64,000 nt of DNA from Pseudomonadota bacterium (GTDB lineage Bacteria; Pseudomonadota; Alphaproteobacteria; Sphingomonadales; Sphingomonadaceae): the NCBI GenBank assembly GCA_023418595.1, contig JAEZZI010000002.1, forward strand, positions 54,545 through 118,544, read 5' to 3'. The notes below the pieces were generated by a model, which did no database searches, had not been told where the DNA came from, and saw nothing but the letters and a program-made list of their open reading frames with translations. The stretch's first letter is position 1, and each line of letters begins with the position of its first letter. The position numbers were made by a program, and so were the translations under genes. Positions 61,293 to 64,000 of this stretch are shown piece by piece.

Positions 61293-61862
61293 ATGCAAAA
61301 GCGAGCGTCCATGTTGCTGTGTCTGTTGCTGGCGGCGTGCGGGCAGGCCGCGCCGTCCCCTCCGCCGCCGCGCGTGATCGAGGAGCGGCCCTTTGCGGGC
61401 AGCGCCCCGCGCGGCGAGGCGCGGTTGCGGCGCACGATGCTGACGATGCACAATGCCGCGCGCGCCGAAGTTCGCCAGCCGGGACTGGTGTGGAGCGACG
61501 CGCTGGCCGCCGACGCGCTGGGCTATGCGCGCGAACTGGCGCGCACCGGGCGGTTCGAACATGCGGCCCAACCGCGAGGCAACCCCAATCAGGGCGAAAA
61601 TCTGTGGACCGGAACGCGCGGCGCCTATCGCTACGAGGAAATGGCCAGCCACTGGATCGACGAACGCCGCGTGTTCGTGAATCGCCCGATGCCGAACGCC
61701 AGCACCACGGGCGATTACCGCCACGTCGGGCATTACACCCAGATCGTGTGGAGCGGCACGCGCGAAGTCGGCTGCGCGATGGCAAGCAACCGCCGCGACG
61801 ATTTCCTGGTGTGCCGGTATCTGCCGGCGGGCAATGTGGTCGGGCAGCGGGCCTTGCCGTGA
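61293..61862 (+). CDS. CAP/SCP domain lipoprotein
   Basis: The 189-residue protein has a lipoprotein signal (MQKRASMLLCLLLAACGQ), a Pro-rich stretch, and a CAP (PR-1-like) domain: MLTMHNAARAEVRQPGLVWSDALAADALGYA, NQGENLWTG and DYRHVGHYTQIVWSGTREVGCAMA. The canonical CAP His/Glu cavity residues are present. Bacterial CAP proteins are exported; roles are mostly unknown. It is inserted on the opposite strand between hemW and the rph-rdgB-DUF1993 group, with only 18 bases between its start and that of hemW. Confidence 0.88.
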   Translation: MQKRASMLLCLLLAACGQAAPSPPPPRVIEERPFAGSAPRGEARLRRTMLTMHNAARAEVRQPGLVWSDALAADALGYARELARTGRFEHAAQPRGNPNQGENLWTGTRGAYRYEEMASHWIDERRVFVNRPMPNASTTGDYRHVGHYTQIVWSGTREVGCAMASNRRDDFLVCRYLPAGNVVGQRALP

Positions 61863-61872
61863 TCGCGTCGGG

Positions 61873-62472
61873 TCAGGCCGCTGGCATCGTCCCCGGCCGC
61901 AGCAGCGGGAACATGTGCGCGACATAATCCGCTTTGCCGAGCGCCACGCCGTTCGCACGCAGGATCGCGTAGGCGATCATCAGGTGGAAATAGAATTGGG
62001 GCAGCGTCCAGTCGCGCGCATATTGCCCCGCCGTCATGTCGAAAATCATGCCTGCGGGCAATGCGTGCGCGATCGGCGCGCCCGGATCTATATCGAGCGC
62101 GGTCGGCGACAGATCGTTCAGCAGGGAAAGCGTCTCATCGATACGCGCCTGGGCGTCGGCAATCGTTCCGGGGGCTTCCGCCGCGCCCCGGCCCTCATCG
62201 AGCAATGTCGTGATCGACTGGGGAAACGGTTGTTCTGTGAGGCGGTAGACGGCCTCAAGCGCCTGGACGCACGCAAACCGGACTTGCGTGGCCAGCGGGA
62301 ACATGTCGGGCGCCAGTCGCGCCGACATCAGCGCATCGGCCGGACCTTCGCCAAGTTGTTCCTGCGCTTTGCCGAGCCATGCCGACAGCGCGCCCAGCAT
62401 CTGGTGATAGGTCGGCACCAGCAAGGTGGTCAGCGTCATTGCGGCAGCGTTGCCGGTCTGGTCAGTCTGCAT
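61873..62472 (-). CDS. DUF1993 family protein
   Basis: The 199-residue cytoplasmic helical protein is of the DUF1993 (DinB-like) type: TLLVPTYHQMLGALSAWLGKAQEQLG, APDMFPLATQVRFACVQALEAVYRL and LPQFYFHLMIAYAILRANGVALGKADYV. His residues at typical DinB metal positions are visible (TYHQM, FYFHLM). Function unknown. Its ATG overlaps the rdgB stop (TGATG), so it is the third gene of an rph-rdgB-DUF1993 operon. Confidence 0.88.
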   Translation of the reverse strand: MQTDQTGNAAAMTLTTLLVPTYHQMLGALSAWLGKAQEQLGEGPADALMSARLAPDMFPLATQVRFACVQALEAVYRLTEQPFPQSITTLLDEGRGAAEAPGTIADAQARIDETLSLLNDLSPTALDIDPGAPIAHALPAGMIFDMTAGQYARDWTLPQFYFHLMIAYAILRANGVALGKADYVAHMFPLLRPGTMPAA

Positions 62473-63116
62473 CAGAACACCGCGTCCACCAATTGCCGGA
62501 ATGCGTCCGCGCGGTGGCTGATCGCATGCTTCGCCGCCGGGTCCATCTCGCCGAAGGTCTGCGCGCCATTGAGCGGCAGGAACATCGCGTCGTAGCCGAA
62601 GCCGTTCTGCCCGCGCGGGGGCCAGACAAGGGTTCCGTCGACCCGACCTTCGAACGTCTCGGTATGCCCGTCGGGCCAGGCGAGCGAGAGGGCGCAGACG
62701 AAATGCGCGTCGCGCGATGCGTCCGGGCCTTTGGCGACCAGATTGTCCTGAACCAGTTGCATCGCCAGGCCGAAATCCCTGGCTTCGCCTGCCCAGCGCG
62801 CCGAGAAGATGCCGGGTTCGCCATTCAGCGCGTCGACCGCCAGCCCGCTGTCGTCGGCAAGTGCGGGGAGTCCGGACAGGTCGGCGGCCTGCATCGCCTT
62901 CAATTCGGCATTGGCGACAAACGTCGTGCCGGTTTCCTCCGGCTCGGGCAGGTCGAGGTCCGCCGCCGACACTGGCTCGATGCCATAAGGCGCGAGCAGG
63001 TCGCGGATTTCGCGGACCTTGCCGGGATTGTGGCTGGCGATGACCAGCTTGCCGGGCTTCAGTTTGCGGATCGCCTGGGGGGCGTCCCCGCCGATTCCTT
63101 CGTCGGGGCCGCTCAT
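62472..63116 (-). CDS. rdgB: XTP/dITP diphosphatase RdgB
   Basis: The 214-residue Ham1/RdgB pyrophosphatase removes non-canonical purine nucleotides (dITP, XTP) from the pool. Conserved parts: LVIASHNPGKVREIRDLL, ETGTTFVANAELKAMQAADLSGLPALADDSGLAVDALNG and GFGYDAMFLPLNGAQTFGEMDPAAKHAISHRADAFRQL. The MSGPDEG start at 63116 forms an ATGA overlap with rph upstream. Confidence 0.95.
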   Translation of the reverse strand: MSGPDEGIGGDAPQAIRKLKPGKLVIASHNPGKVREIRDLLAPYGIEPVSAADLDLPEPEETGTTFVANAELKAMQAADLSGLPALADDSGLAVDALNGEPGIFSARWAGEARDFGLAMQLVQDNLVAKGPDASRDAHFVCALSLAWPDGHTETFEGRVDGTLVWPPRGQNGFGYDAMFLPLNGAQTFGEMDPAAKHAISHRADAFRQLVDAVF

Positions 63117-63829
63117 TTGCCCGCGGCCTTTGCCTGTGCCGCGAAAATGCGGTCGCACCCGATCCGCGCAAGGCGGAGCAGGCGGAGCAATTCCTCCTCG
63201 TCATAGCAGGCGCCCTCTGCGGTCGCCTGCAATTCGGCGATCTTGCCGCCTTCGATCAGCACGAAATTGGCGTCGGCGTCGGCTGCCGAATCCTCGGGGT
63301 AATCGAGGTCGAGGACCGGCGTGCCGTTATAGATGCCGCACGAGACGGCGGCGACCTTGCCCAAAATCGGATCGGCGGTCAGCTTGCCCTCCGCCATCAA
63401 CTTGTCGACCGCGAGCCGCAGCGCGACCCAGGCGCCCGAAATCGCCGCGGTGCGCGTGCCGCCATCGGCCTGGATCACGTCGCAGTCGACCGTGATCTGC
63501 TGCTCACCCAGCGCCTGCAGGTCGACGACGGCGCGCAGGCTGCGGCCGATCAACCGCTGGATCTCCAGCGTCCGCCCGCCCTGCTTGCCGGACGCCGCCT
63601 CGCGGCGCATGCGATCGCCCGTTGCGCGCGGCAACATGCCGTATTCGGCCGTTACCCAGCCCTTGCCGGTGTTGCGCAGCCAGCCGGGCACGCGCTCCTC
63701 TAGGCTGGCCGTGCACAGCACATGCGTGTTGCCGAACTTCACCAGGCACGACCCTTCGGCGTGCATGGAGACGCCGCGCTCGAAGGAGACGGCGCGCATT
63801 TCGTCGGGCAGGCGCTTGGAGGGACGCAT
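63113..63829 (-). CDS. rph: Ribonuclease PH
   Basis: The 238-residue phosphorolytic 3'-exoribonuclease trims tRNA precursors. Typical blocks: EGSCLVKFGNTHVLCTASLEERVPGWLRN, KGWVTAEYGMLPRATGDRMRREA, RTLEIQRLIGRSLRAVVDL and TVDCDVIQADGGTRTAAISGAWVAL. Complete length for the family. It starts the rph-rdgB-DUF1993 unit. Confidence 0.97.
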   Translation of the reverse strand: MRPSKRLPDEMRAVSFERGVSMHAEGSCLVKFGNTHVLCTASLEERVPGWLRNTGKGWVTAEYGMLPRATGDRMRREAASGKQGGRTLEIQRLIGRSLRAVVDLQALGEQQITVDCDVIQADGGTRTAAISGAWVALRLAVDKLMAEGKLTADPILGKVAAVSCGIYNGTPVLDLDYPEDSAADADANFVLIEGGKIAELQATAEGACYDEEELLRLLRLARIGCDRIFAAQAKAAGK

Positions 63830-63977
63830 TGGGAGACTCGCATTCTTCGGAATGCCGGCTTGTAGCCGCGACGGAGGAGGGTGGCAAAGGAAAACGGGCC
63901 GAGGGGCGTCGACGGGACGTCGAAGCTTGCAGGCCGCGGGAGGCCCGTCCTATATCTCGGGGCAGGTGCCCTGGCCG

Positions 63978-64000
63978 ATGACGAAACCTGTGCTCGACGC
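63978..64000 (+). CDS. hrcA: Start of a gene cut by the window edge, possibly hrcA
   Basis: An ATG at 63978 opens MTKPVLD at the very edge. Divergent placement next to rph is the usual position of hrcA (heat-shock repressor) in sphingomonads, and the short peptide resembles HrcA starts. I see no CIRCE element upstream. Only seven codons are visible, so this is a positional guess. Confidence 0.35.

Overview
The window is GC-rich chromosomal DNA from an alphaproteobacterium, most likely a Sphingomonas-type member of the Sphingomonadaceae. The evidence is the gene set (NDUFA12-type complex I subunit, DUF1465, paired DUF465/YdcH, DUF2155 next to aat, a short AtpC without its helical domain), a single-Cys alphaproteobacterial-type DksA, and several families of palindromic intergenic repeats. 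I see no prophage, transposase, CRISPR array, rRNA or replication origin. Most of the window is core genome.

Layout. 0-4.1 kb: ferric-iron ABC transporter (binding lipoprotein, fused permease, ATPase), with a large palindromic repeat in both gene gaps. 4.1-9.8 kb: an AT-richer orphan gene, an M3 peptidyl-dipeptidase, a LacI regulator, an exported methyltransferase-like protein and a small membrane protein. 9.9-16.5 kb (minus strand): atpHAGDC followed by a CpaF-type secretion ATPase. 16.6-22.4 kb: MarR regulator with a likely operator, S1/P1 nuclease, GGDEF-EAL protein, tRNA-Trp, HD-GYP protein. 22.5-26 kb: DUF4168 protein, secE-nusG, then aat facing DUF2155 and NDUFA12. 26-34.3 kb: dienelactone hydrolase family protein, ada, a TPR-type metallopeptidase, an S1C protease, priA and a DUF2490 protein. 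34.4-41.1 kb: small transaldolase, then the minus-strand series rimO, K+ channel, nlpD-like, surE, serS. 41.2-47.2 kb: host-attachment-type protein, Ser/Gly-repeat surface protein, dksA, PilZ, DUF465 pair, DUF1465, nitronate monooxygenase, gamma carbonic anhydrase. 47.3-54.9 kb: an unusual respiratory cluster (SDR/membrane fusion, ctaG, CopD-like, DUF2231, coxB, coxA-coxC fusion, small membrane protein). 55-64 kb: xerC, dedA, gshB, yraN-rsmI/lpoA, hemW, CAP protein, DUF1993, rdgB, rph, and the first codons of what is probably hrcA.

Most notable points. (1) The serS gene looks mosaic: its first ~164 codons, the tRNA-binding arm, are about 49% GC by hand count and appear some 50 residues longer than usual, while the catalytic core has the composition of the rest of the genome. 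(2) An 824-residue protein joins an SDR domain to SPW-like repeats and a VKOR-like membrane domain that contains no cysteine. (3) The adjoining oxidase has subunits I and III fused, Gln in place of the K-channel Lys, and His where the CuA Met is expected. (4) Four families of palindromic repeats occupy many gene gaps, including gaps inside operons.

All assignments come from reading the sequence and remembered family features. No database search was run.
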